In this document: positions 1 through 10,753 of the stretch, piece after piece
Position numbering within the stretch: the first letter of the stretch is position 1
How the letters are laid out: each line of letters opens with the position of its first letter
Assembly (NCBI GenBank): GCA_024704765.1
Contig: JAKMXF010000046.1
Coordinates: forward strand, 1 to 35,963
Length of the DNA stretch: 35,963 nucleotides
Direction of reading: 5' to 3'
Origin: Oopsacas minuta
Taxonomy: Eukaryota; Porifera; Hexactinellida; Lyssacinosida; Leucopsacidae
Position numbers and translations under genes: made by a program
The notes under the pieces: model-generated
What the model was told of the DNA's origin: nothing
The model's input: the letters and a program-made list of their open reading frames with translations, nothing else
Database searches by the model: none

Positions 1-100
1 TACTGACCCTAGTGCCAGAGGTCCGGGGGACATATCACCCTAGTGCCACAAGTCCGGGGGGACAGCTCACCCGGGGGACCACTGCCCCTCTGACACCGGT
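1..100. repeat. GC-rich tandem repeat at window edge, unit about 31 bp
   Basis: Two adjacent copies of a unit beginning ACCCTAGTGCCA and containing GTCCGGGGG run from about 6-36 and 37-68. A partial third copy (CCCGGGGGACC) follows. The copies differ at a few bases. The stretch is much richer in G and C than its surroundings and may continue left of the window. Seen directly; its function is unknown. Confidence 0.6.
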
Positions 101-204
101 TCTATGATACGGTCTATTGCACCTAGCAGATTAGGTATTCTAATAATACTTTTGTAGTCTCGGATTATCAGGAAATAAAAATCCTTGAGGTATGCCCGTG
201 TTCC

Positions 205-381
205 CTAGCAGAGTATAGAGGCTTTCTTACTGTCTAGCGTGTCAATTTCTTTCTCAAATCCTTGAGTCAACTCGCTAATTTCGCGAAATCTAACTCCTTC
301 TAAATCTATTGACCGAATTTCATTCAATCTATCTTCGTACTTTTTTAGCATCTTATCAGCTTTTGTTGTTACAAAGCTCAT
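205..381 (-). CDS. possible short gene or first coding exon, unidentified
   Basis: An ATG at 379-381 opens a 58-codon frame ending at TAG (205-207). The product is charged and helix-prone (starts MSFVTTKADKMLKKYEDRLN), unlike random AT-rich translation. A good splice donor (ACA|GTAAGA) lies inside the frame, with the last exon base at 231, so the real exon may end there and continue left of the window. Beyond the TAG the same frame stays open for about 45 more codons, which could also mean a decayed copy. I do not recognise the family. It could be a coiled-coil protein, a first exon or a pseudogene. Confidence 0.3.
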   Translation of the reverse strand: MSFVTTKADKMLKKYEDRLNEIRSIDLEGVRFREISELTQGFEKEIDTLDSKKASILC

Positions 382-2703
382 TCTGGTTGCAAATATAAAG
401 TAATCTTTACGTCAGTCTAGGATTTGAATTTATAAGAAACGTAATTCTTTTTATAGAAATATCTCTTCGATACACTTGTATTGTGTGTAATTAAGTTGTA
501 CATTTAAAGTAACCATAACATTCAATAAGAAGTAAGGTGTTTCAGAATGTGGCTTATTCGACACAATTTGAGAGAGTATTACCTAATATTTTTCAGAAAA
601 CTGCAAAAGATCGAAAGTGAACTTTAGTAGAAAGTTCGAATTATCACTTTCACTGGATCACGAATAATATTTTTTAGGAAGTAGTAAAGTAATTACTTCC
701 AGGGTCGTGCGAGCCTATTTTTATCTGGCCCAGGTCGAACCTAATTCGATTCAGCATGTTCGATATATTTAGCGAAGTTTTATTGAATTCTATTTACTTC
801 ATTGATAAACACGATAAAGACATAGTTATGCGACAGTTTCAAAATTGCATACCGTAAATCCTTTCCTTGACAACAGACAAACAATAATTTATATTTAATA
901 TTAGTTTTATTACCGGTAAACCTTGGTCGGGTCCGCCACCTGGCTATATGGCCAGGATAACAGGTCAACCTGGTCTGGAAAATTCTGCCGGGCAGGTTTG
1001 ACTTGGTCAGTTTCCATTACTAGCATGGCCCTGTACTTGCTAACTATTGTGATGAAGCTGCTGAGACTACACCATATTTCATGGGGTTTCAGACAGCTGT
1101 GTCGTCCCCTAACTAATCACAGGCCAAAACTTGGAGTGTGAGCGTTATAAGAGTTGAATCTCGAGGTATTTGGGGGTAGTTCCTGCTACTAAAAATGTTG
1201 TTAGTAAATAAGATAATTTAGTATTTCATAGGTTTTACAGATTTTAGCAAAGCCCAAACAATCGAATTTGATAGATTTAACGAATGTTATATATTTTCAT
1301 CTATTATGTGGAAGCTGCTTAATCGAGACTCAGGATAATCGGGATTTATGCTTAATCGTGACTTTTGTCAACGCAAGAATAGTAAATATTCACATCAGTT
1401 AACGGGATGACCGGATAATAGGGGTAAACCATTCTCCCGAGGTGTCCAGATTAAAAGGCTTCTATTGTAATTATATTATGTACAATTGTACATATATGTT
1501 GTATACCCTTTGAATAATTGTAAAAATGAAAAATCTGATTGATTCGTGAATAAAGATGTAACAATTAAGTAGCTTCATTACTCCAAAATCAGACATATAT
1601 TCTAAATTCCACGAACATGGGCCTCTTGAGACAACCCGTTTATGTCGGTTTAGCCCTATCTCGCGTGGTCTGAGAAAAGTCTCACTAGCTTCACTTGTTC
1701 GCCAATTACCAACCCGATGTAAAAATATCACTGAATTGTGCTTTATCTCTGAGCAGGGAGTCGAAAGTGGGGTGGAAGGGAAATTTCAGTATTTCTAAGT
1801 TTAAATTGTAAATATTTAGCTCAAGCTAATTTTGAACAATAGTTTGGCTGAATATTGTAGGTTATGGCCGTAGCAAAAACTGATAGATTTGGGCCCACTT
1901 AAGGATTGAGGGTGACCACCACTGGTCTATGGCATTTTCTTTTAGCAGACTGAAAACATGATTTATCTATTGACTTAAAACAAGCAATTTTGATCGCCAG
2001 AATTGAATGGAACGCTTCAAAGTAGAATTATTTATGAATTTGGAAATATGTAATTAGTATTACATAACACCTAAGCGAATAGAGTTTCTTTCTCCATAGA
2101 CAAGGAAAGTATGAAAATGTTTACCTTCTGCATCATTTTATAGAAATATTATTATAGAATAATTACTTAATATCCACCAATCAATCATAACAGTTCATTT
2201 CTCAAAACATAATACTTTGCAAAAAGAATACACCAGGAGATGGAGGTGTGAATTATTCATCAAAATATTTTGTAATCTATTATCAAATTTGCCCATTAAA
2301 TTCACATACTAAACTACAGCTTTTTGATACATCTTCGATCTACATAATTAATGTTTAGGGCAGTATTGAAACTTACACGTAAATACCCCCAGAAATGAAA
2401 TTACAGTCTATATCCCATATACAAGTAGAATCAAGAACTCAATACACATATGAATTGCATAAATTGTTAATGAATACTCCTATGATATCATTGTTAAAAG
2501 CAATAACGGGTATATAATGAGAAACAACAAAGGACAAAATCACATATCAGTAAGCTAAGTCCAACTCTAGTTATAACAACAAATAATAGAATAATATACA
2601 CTAATTGCGGTAATAGAAAGTCTGTACTCTGTACAGATCACCAATGGATTTGTACACGGTGAAATCTTAAAAACTACACCACACACCAATTATTACAGCT
2701 AGC
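382..2703. other. non-coding stretch downstream of the AP-2 alpha gene
   Basis: No gene was recognised. It contains one copy of a dispersed repeat (about 743-905, listed separately) and a GC-richer patch at about 910-1020 with a small hairpin (CCTGGC and GGCCAGG around 938-957). The part next to 2704 should hold the 3' untranslated region of the AP-2 alpha gene, but I found no canonical AATAAA close to its stop on the minus strand. Confidence 0.5.
743..905 (+). repeat. dispersed repeat family A, copy 1
   Basis: The stretch ATTCAGCATGTTCGATATAT, a TTTATTGAATTCTATTT block and AAATCCTTTCCTTGACAA recur in the same order at 9427-9655 (same strand), about 27455-27598 (reverse) and 30700-30925 (reverse). 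This copy lacks the roughly 65-bp leader seen in copies 2 and 4. No ORF or obvious terminal inverted repeat is visible. It may be a SINE or MITE; class not determined. Confidence 0.7.
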
Positions 2704-5700
2704 CTAAAACTGGTCAGTCAGTAGAAACTGCAGCGTTTCACTTACAGAACCTTTGGATGAACGTATGGTGAGTCTATACATGTTGGTCACTTCGTTAGGT
2801 TCCAGGCGTAGAAGTACACCAGATGGAGCGTCTTTGATCTGTACTATACCAGCTGATACGTAATTGCTCACATTGGGGTCAATGTCCGGGAGTACTGCAA
2901 GGCCGAATGAAGAGAGGACATTACAGACTATGCTCTTGTCTATCTTCTTAGTAGCAGGGAATATACGCTGCGATTCTTTGTCTCCTGCGAGCAACTTCCA
3001 GCGAGCGAAGAAGTTGTCTTGTGACATCTGTGTAGACTCTAAGAATTTGGATAGAAATACTGGTATATACAGTGTATACTTATTGCTTCCGCCAGCTAAT
3101 AAGAAGGTTACATCGAGGGAAGGTGGAGTACGGAATGATCCAAGACATTCTATCTGCAACACTTGCTGCTCCTGAGCACCTGAGGCTATGGTAGAAGGAG
3201 GATTTGACTGAGGAGTGATCTGTAGAGCTTGGCTAGTATCAGAACTCATTATGATAGCTACTTCGAAGTTGTTCAGTTGACTATTGCTCTTATTTCCAAA
3301 GAATATGTTAAGCTTCCCTATCCTATTGGTAAACTCAGACTTAACTCCTATCTGAATTAAATCATTCTCGAACAGAACTCCGTTATTCTTAAGAAGAAAG
3401 TCTTTCTTCACATCGTCAATATTGCCAGGCTCAGAGCCATCTAGATTAGGTGCGAGTATCAACTCAGAGAGAGGAGCATTCCCATTGACACTGTTCCCTA
3501 GTTCTAATAGAGCAGCTGACTGGACTACAGGCGTGCTAGAGGCTGGGGGAGATCTCTTGGATGCAGTTTCTAGAAGGGTAGAGGGGACGGGTTGGGGAGA
3601 GGGGTTCACATGACGCTGTAGGTCTCCTGAAGATCCAGCAGATGCAATCTTGTCTTCCTTATGGAGAGGAACAGATGGAGCTTTCTTACGCAGCATGGCC
3701 ATCAGGGAACTCTCTTTCTCAGGAAATGGTGGCATCTCCTCCAGTACTTTACCAAGCAGAGCATCATTCCCGATACGACTGAGAGAGAGATACTCCACAG
3801 CTCTCTGCTGCAGCTCTACGTTAGCATTCCTTATCTGATTCTTTTTGGACATCTCAGCTTGGATAGTAGGTCGTAGCTCAGGAAAAAGGTTCATGAACTT
3901 CATGTAAGTAGAGAGTAGGATAGCTCGGGTATCGTGCGAACACAAAAGAAATTTGGAATGCAACAGACGGAATTGAATGTAAGGACTAGAACGAGGGTCT
4001 CCTGCTATATTATTACCGAATTCTCCTAGAATATATCCACCCACCTTAAGCATGGTCTCATGACAGGCAGGAGCCTGTAAAGCCTCAAAACAGAGCTTAG
4101 CAGCGTACCCCTGTATGTCCTCTCGGTTAATTACTATCTGTATGACACGATGCCATACCTCCTCGCTAACGAAGTCACCTCCCACTCGTATCAGATTCAG
4201 AATGCTATTCACATACCACAGAAAATCTACAGCAAACCTCTCAGCTAAAATAGCTATCTTAAGCACCAGCTCCTCTCGAATAGCGTAGTCGGCCTTCTCA
4301 AGATACGACAGAAGCTCAGAGATAATATTCTCAGCATTCTCGTGGTCACACATGGAATAGAGGAGGTCAGCACACCTCTGTCTGATCGAGATATCTCTGT
4401 CAGTCTTGAGGGTAGTGAGGACAGTTTCAAGATGCTTCACGACAGCCCCATGGCATATCTCAGAGGCTCCGAGCAGCACCATCACCTCTATAGTGAGGTA
4501 ACGGAGGTTAGCCTCCTTATGCTGCATGAAGGATCCTATGTGATTACATGCTCGTATCATGAATGCGTGTTCATACTCTAGATGAATGATCAGATAAATT
4601 GCTTCAAATAGAATGGCATTCTTAGCGTTGGAATGGTATATCTTTTTGCTCTGTGGAGGCTCCTGTACCTTATTCAGGATAGAGTCTAATGCTTCATTGA
4701 GTCTGGAGCGTATCAGGGTGTCTTCAGGAGGAGAGAAGTATTGCAAGAACCTAATCAGCTTAACCGTCAGCCAGGGAGCAACCACGAAGTGATATCCGTA
4801 ATCTTCGAATTCATTAGGCTGACCTTGTACTAGTTTAGATAGACGGCTTATAGCGTGTCCGACAGCTCCTTTGATTGGCTCCGGGTTATGTATCGCCATT
4901 TCTTGGAGGAGACCCAAGGCACTTGTCACCACACCTAAGTTCTTGTCATTGATCAGCTGACCTAACTGAGCTCCGTTTTCTTCTATAGCTCCTATAATCA
5001 ATAAATACAGTAAATTGTTATATTCAATATTTCACATAAATCGTTTAAAAGTATTACCGTATTAAGCATAATACGGTTATGATATAGTCAGGTGTGGATC
5101 TAGAGTGGGAGGCTAATAATGGCTTAAGCTCCGTAATATTAGAGATTTTCAAGATATTGGCAAAAATTTATCATCCATGGTCATTACCAAACTCTAACTT
5201 AACCGAATGCAGCAGGAAAATATGTGAGTTTATGACATCAAAAATGTGGAAAATGTAATTTTTTAGTGCGGGAATTGGTTATACGAAGTGGAAAAATTTG
5301 TTCCTTTTCATTACGAACGCAAAACTGTAATCGGCTAACTAGTTATTGAAAGCCATAGCCAACATTACAGTCAAATAACATAATGAATAGACATATGTCA
5401 ATTGAATAAGATTAACTAGTAAACTGATTGGTCATGATGCAAATCTCTATATTAAGCTAACTGAAGTGACAGATGCAGTATTGTATCAGACTATTAGTTT
5501 TAGCTTGACAAACATATTGATAGCTCTCGTTGTAACCAAGTTATATATATTGAAACACCTGAATAATATAAATAGGCCAATGATCCATCCAGACACTATC
5601 ATCTATATCGTATTATATATAATGTTTACTCAAACGATCATTAAGTTTAAGCCACCACCAGCGGGTTACTACTCTAAGAAGTAAGGTAATTACTGAATAA

Positions 5701-7037
5701 ATGACCTCTATTTCAGTAAATATGCAATCAAGTATACACAACCTAAGTCAATCTCTAAGTATTCACTAATATTACATATTTACAGTCCATAAATGTATTT
5801 CCAACGCATCCACGTGTAGCTATTCACTCCCACACTTATATGATGACGTAAGGAGGGCTGCATTTGTTATCGCCATCATCTCAAATCAAAATTTACGACA
5901 TTATCACAATTCAAAGTGGTACTTTATGTATTAATTCTCATTGGCTCTACTTCGAAATACAAGTAAATATATTGTATTATCGTGTAGTTGAATTTCATTG
6001 AGAAATGGTAAATAATGACAATATTCATGAGACAGGTATACCTGTTGCGGGCGGTGAAGCTTGAACAAGTTTGCAACTAACAGTGGTGTAATGTTCCCAT
6101 AAGGATTTCACTTAGGTGAAATTATGACATCAGGACTTGTGGTATTGTCTATTGACTATTGAGAACATAAATATACGCACAGCCTACGAAACTATAGCTC
6201 TTATTATAAACATTGTCTTATTCTGAACCGAGCCAATGCACCAATAATATCATTCCCATAGGATTTGTATTTCATAAGTTCCCCTATGAAGTCTCTCTAT
6301 TATGAAAATGATTATTGGGATAAGCTACTCTGACTGTATTTCATTGTACTGCACTAAAATTGTGGGATAATTTTGGGAAGTTTAGGTGGGATATTAACCT
6401 GAACAGATGTTTGAAAGGGTGGGATAGTAGGCAAGTATGTTTCCATCAAGAAGGTGTATTATTCAATAAATACATAACTAAACTAACCTGAGAATAGAGC
6501 AGGCTGTACACGGATAAGCTTGAGCCAGGAGAGAGCTGCATTCTGTCTAACGAAGTCATCCATTGATCGATTCATGAGTATCTGCGGTATTTCATGTCCC
6601 AAGTCCTGTGCCATAAGCTCAGACCCTATATTAGCTACAGCTTGTAATGCTAGAGATACGTTTATTGAAATACGAGAGCGAAGGTCATTCCTAATAGCCT
6701 GCAGGACAGATCGCTCCATTTCTGGCGTAGGAGTACCCAGTACTGTAATGAAGAGATAGCCTATATGCTTCTCTGAGTATTTTACAGAGGAGAGAAGGTT
6801 TATAGCTTCTTGATAACCGATATCAATCTCTGTTCCGAGCAGAAATATGAATAGTAGCTTACAAACGTATTTTTTCTTCTGGTAGCCCTCTAGACCTTTG
6901 TCAGTCTTGAACTTACCGCGAATATTTGACAACTCTTTCTGAATTCTTTTCACCTCAGCTTCTTTTGATTTACAGTTACGAATATCTCCAATGAATATGG
7001 TCAATCCCTTCATTGAGTCAGGACCTTTCGCACTCAT
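2704..7037 (-). CDS. AP2A: AP-2 complex subunit alpha (alpha-adaptin), complete, two exons
   Basis: Large alpha subunit of the AP-2 clathrin adaptor, which binds PIP2 and cargo at the plasma membrane and recruits endocytic accessory proteins. Exon 1 is 7037-6488 and exon 2 is 4991-2704. The intron has donor TCAG|GTTAGT and acceptor TTATAG|GAGC and splits a Gly codon. Joined length is 945 aa, close to the usual 940-980. The trunk solenoid is at about 1-610, with the PIP2-binding lysine patch GYQKKKYVCKLL at 51-62. A Ser/Pro-rich hinge follows at about 620-690. The ear domain runs to the C-terminal LLTDQF and keeps the FFARWKLL segment that contributes the platform Trp. The ATG at 7035-7037 matches the family start (MSAKGPDSMKGL, then FIGDIRNCKSKEAE) and an in-frame TGA lies upstream. 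Trunk, hinge and ear are intact. Animals usually have more introns in this gene. Confidence 0.97.
5197..5335 (+). repeat. dispersed repeat family B, copy 1
   Basis: The order TTAACCGAAT, AGGAAAA, TATGACATCAAAAA, GGTTATA, TCCTTTT, CGAACGCAAA matches 32870-32970, which reads TTAACCGAAT, AGGAAAAA, TATGACGTCAAAAA, GGTTATA, TCCTTTT, CGAGCGTAAA. Similarity is by eye and imperfect. Class unknown. Confidence 0.5.
5466..5684 (+). CDS. possible small two-helix membrane protein or exon inside the AP-2 alpha intron
   Basis: An open frame runs from a TGA at 5403 to TAA at 5682-5684. The in-frame candidate start is GTG at 5466, so an AUG may be missing or lie in an upstream exon; an acceptor-like TTAACTAG ends at 5419. 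The translation has two hydrophobic stretches (around SFSLTNILIALVVTKLYIL and TIIYIVLYIMFTQTII) and a polar end with PPPAGYYSKK, which looks protein-like. It lies on the strand opposite the host gene. I do not recognise it. Chance hydrophobicity of AT-rich DNA is a real alternative. Confidence 0.25.
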   Translation: MTDAVLYQTISFSLTNILIALVVTKLYILKHLNNINRPMIHPDTIIYIVLYIMFTQTIIKFKPPPAGYYSKK

Positions 7038-8060
7038 CTTCTCTCTCAACTTTATAAATATTCAAAATGGGTGAATAACTAAATTATAAAAAAAAACATT
7101 TCAGAATATTATATTGCTTATCTTATAGATACATTGGCAGTATAAAATCGAAGATATTTGGGGATATATTTAAAATTTTCGTGAATAATCACTACTGGAT
7201 CGCATCTCATTCTCTTTAATATCTAGGGTCTCACCCTGTCCGCAGTCGATGGTGGCATTCAAGCCCCTAATTTCAGACCAACTGTCTCGTTTATTCGCAG
7301 GGTCGGAGTCAGCCAATCGAAGGCCCCTGGGTAGAGTTGAACACGGAGGCCCCCCCTTCCATAAGATAAATAACATGAGATGCAAACGCTTCATTCTAGT
7401 ACAACAAAGGCACTTAATAATTATGGCAACCATCTATTTCCAAACTGTAAAGTGGTAGCAATTACAGATTTTGAATCTATTTATATATTCTGGAGCTCCT
7501 TGTGGTTTTGGGAGGCCCCGGGCAATTGCCCTACCTGCCCTGTTTATTTGGTAGTTTGGACGATTCTCTATAAAGTGGCTGTTGTAATTTTGACAATTGT
7601 TAGGTCGGAGGATTCCCCAATGAATTCATCCAAATATTTCTACTTTCTCCATTTCAACTTTCGTAAAACGAAAATGCTTCCAAAATTCTGAATGCTCAGG
7701 TTTGGGATAAAACTGAGACAGAGTGTATTTGAATGATAATTTTGAAATAAAATTCTATATTTTCAATAATGAAATAATGAATCTAGAAGAGAACATCAAA
7801 TCAATCTTAGATTGAATCATAAGGAAGTTCCAATAACTTTCATACTCGTATTCTTACTGAGCTACATTACTCCCAACTAATCAAGTACTTTCAAAGCAGA
7901 TGAATTTCAATAGCTTAAAATGACAAGTAGGCTATGATATTGAATAGAATAAAATTATTCGAATATCTAATATTTTGTGGTTTCGATCCAGGTCATTTGA
8001 CAGACATACAATCCCCATAGCATTCTAATACTCTATATAAGGCAGGGGGTCATGGGTGTA
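7038..8060. other. 5' flank of AP-2 alpha and transposon-like debris
   Basis: No gene was recognised. The first bases hold the AP-2 alpha 5' region on the minus strand. At 7215-7380 and 7495-7550 there are GC-richer blocks (GGAGGCCCCCCC, GGCCCCGGGCAATTGCCC) resembling decayed DNA-transposon sequence; ORFs across them look accidental. 7640-8060 is AT-rich and featureless. Confidence 0.45.
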
Positions 8061-8246
8061 CAGTAGAACTCGGATAAGACGTACTCGGCTTAAGACGTAC
8101 ACTCGGTTAAGACGTACTATTTCTTATATCCCAAAATATCAGTCATCATTATTTGTAATGCAAACATATTCGGATAAGACGTACACTCGGTTAAGACGTA
8201 CTAATTTCTGTTTCCCGAGGGGGTACGTCTTATCCGAGTTCTACTG
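8061..8246. mobile_element. pogo/Tc1-mariner-like MITE, 186 bp, with perfect terminal inverted repeats
   Basis: The left end CAGTAGAACTCGGATAAGAC (8061-8080) is matched exactly in reverse complement by the right end, and the identity covers 24 bp (8061-8084 and 8223-8246). The element is flanked by TA on both sides (8059-8060 and 8247-8248), the target duplication of Tc1/mariner/pogo transposons. Inside, a unit of about 17 bp ending AAGACGTAC occurs four times (about 8067-8084, 8091-8118 and 8168-8202). There is no coding capacity, so it is a non-autonomous element. The perfect ends suggest it is fairly young. Confidence 0.92.
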
Positions 8247-9426
8247 TAGTTCCGAGGGGCCTGGCTCCCCCTAAAATTCTGAGTAGGACTCCTCAAAATC
8301 CTGTTGCGGCTATCGCAGGGGTGTGACTGAATGGTGTAAAATAGTGGAGAATAACATACTGTGGAACCTATTAGAATTTGATAATCTGGCAAAATAAAAT
8401 AAATCTGTCTGATTATATTCCATTTGGGGCTTCACTAATTCCTTGACGGAACGGACCATTTTATACCCCAATTCCGGGACGGAACGGATAAGTACCTCCC
8501 AATAGCCGAGAAAAGGAGATCGAAAAATTAGAGAGGGAATATTTCTAAGAAAAAAAGTCCCAATTAGCTAGTTTTAGGAAAATCGGACAGTGGGAGATTT
8601 CATTTTACATTTCTATGTGGCAAAGACTTCGTCTATTATAGTAGTGGAATTTTGGATAATGCTGATTCATTGTCGCTTCATTATGGTTCTAATTAGGCCA
8701 GATTCTGGGCTGTTCCCAAAGCAAAGAGATAGCCTCCGGCCATCCTATTTTCAAACTGAGAAAACTTCGCCATCTCAGTTTGATGGAAATTGACTTCCGA
8801 AATCCTAATAAAAAATAACATCTTAGAACCTTAGGTTAGCTTAAGCCTTATTATTATTAAACAGCTAAATTTCTGGATGCTTTATGTCGCTATGTGGCTA
8901 AAAGCCTTAAAGGCAGAGCGCCCGGATGGATTATTGATCATGTATGTATTTAATTTTTTTAATCCATATAGTCCATAAATCCATGGATTCCGGATGAATT
9001 AGGATCCTCTGAAGTACAATGGAATCCATCAGATCCATGAAATATAAGGAATTCACAGTATATTCATGAATTTTTCATGGCTTTGGTTTGATATCCATAT
9101 CCATATGGGTATGGATATGGATTTATGCTAGTCTAGGAAAAGGGTAATAGTTTGGATTCATCCGACTCGTCTGCCTTCTTTCAGTTTCTTCAATCAATTA
9201 CAAACATACAAACATAAATACATGCTAGCGCGTTTCGCTTGCTCACGCTGCGAGGCTTGCGAACACTTTGTATTCGCATGGGTTTGGCACTTCGTGCCTC
9301 GAATTGAGCAAGTAAAAGTAGCAACATATTCACAATACTTTGGTGATAAATTCATATTTGTAATCAACGTGCTCGATTACCATAGGATAACCATTGAAAG
9401 CATGTTTCTACCGCAATTTTTAAATT
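8247..9426. other. non-coding stretch with short repeats
   Basis: No gene is visible. Notable items are two GACGGAACGGA motifs at about 8445 and 8479; a stretch at 8930-9125 with many ATCCAT/ATGGAT motifs ending in a strong hairpin, ATCCATATCCATA against TATGGATATGGAT (about 9090-9122); and a GCG-rich patch at about 9224-9300. These look like degraded repeats. Confidence 0.45.
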
Positions 9427-9655
9427 AGTTTACTTTATATTCATAAAAACAACAATAAATTTGCATATGATTAATCCAAAAGTGTGAAAATCGGATTCAG
9501 CATGTTTGATATAATTAGTGAAGTTTTATTGAATTCTATTTCCTTCTTTAATAAACACGGTAAATACATAGTTATGTGACAATTTCAAAATTGTATACCA
9601 TAAATCCTTTCCTTGACAATGGACAAACAAACAACAATTAGGTTTAATAATATAG
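9427..9655 (+). repeat. dispersed repeat family A, copy 2
   Basis: One of the two longest copies. It starts AGTTTACTTTATATTCATAA, continues through CGGATTCAGCATGTTTGATA and ends near TTCCTTGACAATGGACAAAC. It aligns over about 225 bp with the reverse complement of 30700-30925. No ORF. Confidence 0.75.
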
Positions 9656-9660
9656 ATATA

Positions 9661-9900
9661 TACAGTCAACATCCGGTAACTCAAATGCCCGTTAACTCAG
9701 TATCTCTTCCGATAGATGTTTTACGAGAAGTGAAAAAAACATCCGGTTACAACACTCAAGATTTTAGATTATAATGCATTGATAGCCGCTTTCTCAAAAT
9801 CAGCCAGGATAAAAAATGGATTCAACTCAGGACGTATATCAAGTAACTTAGTGAAGTGTTGTATATGTTAACTCACTCTTGTCAGTCAACAGTGCGTAGA
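9661..9900. mobile_element. possible end of a pogo-like element
   Basis: At 9661 the sequence reads TA then CAGTCAACATCCGGTAACTC. This resembles the CAGTCAACTCCG ends of the elements at 27599 and 35148 and shows the TA target context. An internal echo (ACATCCGGTTAC at about 9738) is present. I could not find a matching right end, so only the left terminus is supported and the end coordinate is arbitrary. Confidence 0.35.
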
Positions 9901-9909
9901 CACATTAAT

Positions 9910-10130
9910 CTGTGCCGACAGCTTAGTCTAGCGGTTCCCAACATTTTCACCCGTGGACCACCAAGAAGTCCATGGATCCCAGGTTGGGAACTGCTAGCTT
10001 AGTCTATAATTAAATTTGTTTAAAAAGGTGGCACCATGAAAGATTAGGTTTAACACCAGTAAACATAGTGCCTCCAATTAATAATGCCACATTTTAAAAA
10101 ATTTAATTATAGGCTAAGCTGTCGGCACAG
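9910..10130. mobile_element. inverted-repeat element with about 46-bp ends, interrupted by a second element
   Basis: The ends are CTGTGCCGACAGCTTAG on the left (9910) and its reverse complement CTAAGCTGTCGGCACAG on the right, ending at 10130. Matching continues inward through TATAATTAAATTT to GGTGGCA and TGCCAC, giving arms of about 46 bp once the insertion at 9929-10004 is removed. The uninterrupted element would be 145 bp. No clear target duplication was found, so its superfamily is not assigned. Confidence 0.8.
9929..9996. mobile_element. 68-bp hAT-like micro-element nested in the left arm of the 9910 element
   Basis: Terminal inverted repeats TAGCGGTTCCCAAC (left) and TAGCAGTTCCCAAC (right, reverse complement) bound 68 bp. 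The element is flanked by an exact 8-bp duplication GCTTAGTC (9921-9928 and 9997-10004). An 8-bp duplication and TAG/CAG-GGTTCCCAAC ends are typical of hAT transposons. Removing the element plus one copy of the duplication restores the left arm of the surrounding element to match its right arm, which confirms the insertion. Confidence 0.9.
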
Positions 10131-10374
10131 GTTGTAATTTTATATTTTCCTCGCTCTGTTCAGATTAAAATCCATAAAATATATAATTTACGATTGAATT
10201 TGCTTACCGAGTCCATATAAAGTTCAATTTGTTTACAGTACTTACCGTTGACTAAATTGTATTAAACAAGGGAATACTGGATGAGATTTCAGTGAGACAA
10301 GTTCAAAAGTATGAAAATCGGAATAAATAATGAGAATTAATGCAACCATTTCAATACTGGCCCACCACATAGTG

Positions 10375-10649
10375 CAGTAGGCCCTCGCTAATCCGAACAG
10401 ATCCGAAGGTCTATACAACTTTTGGAAAATGTTATAAAATTTTAAAAAATAAATAATTGTATCCAATTGTAGTGCATAACTGTCATATTACACATGTTTG
10501 CAACCTTTCATAGTTTGTACAACTTTCGAAAAGAAGTCTCCCTATATCCTATAGTATCGTTTCAATGCATTTCGCTAATGACAACAAATTCACTAATCCG
10601 AACGTATTATTTAGCAATAGGCACAGTGCTGTTTAGTGGGGACGTACTG
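10375..10649. mobile_element. pogo-like MITE, about 275 bp (family shared with 29045-29321)
   Basis: The left end is CAGTAGGCCCTCGCTAATCC and the right end is GTGGGGACGTACTG followed by TA. Internal blocks (ACAACTTTTGGAAAATGT, AATTGTATCCAATTG, TTTCAATGCATTTC, CTAATCCGAA) recur in the same order in the copy at 29045. The left flank is TG rather than TA, suggesting mutation of the target duplication. Non-coding. Confidence 0.85.
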
Positions 10650-10753
10650 TAGTCAGCACAGTACATTTCAACAAAATTCAAAAATGAGGAACCTTGATTA
10701 TTTGGCATTTTGAATAACTTCTGTCAGCTAATCGCCTGTACATCGGATCAAAG

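Larger units (their letters stand above)
4992..6487 (-). other. single intron of the AP-2 alpha gene (1496 bp)
   Basis: GT-AG intron on the minus strand, bounded by GTTAGT and TTATAG. It carries a small opposite-strand ORF (5466-5684) and a repeat family B copy (about 5197-5335). I see nothing else structured in 5700-6480. Confidence 0.93.

Noticed and set aside
780-1141. ORFs of 62 and 72 codons over the first family A repeat
   Set aside because: They overlap a non-coding dispersed repeat and a hairpin-bearing GC patch, and show no conserved protein features.
2864-4581. Plus-strand ORFs within the AP-2 alpha exon
   Set aside because: They are antisense shadows of a conserved coding exon and have no recognisable features.
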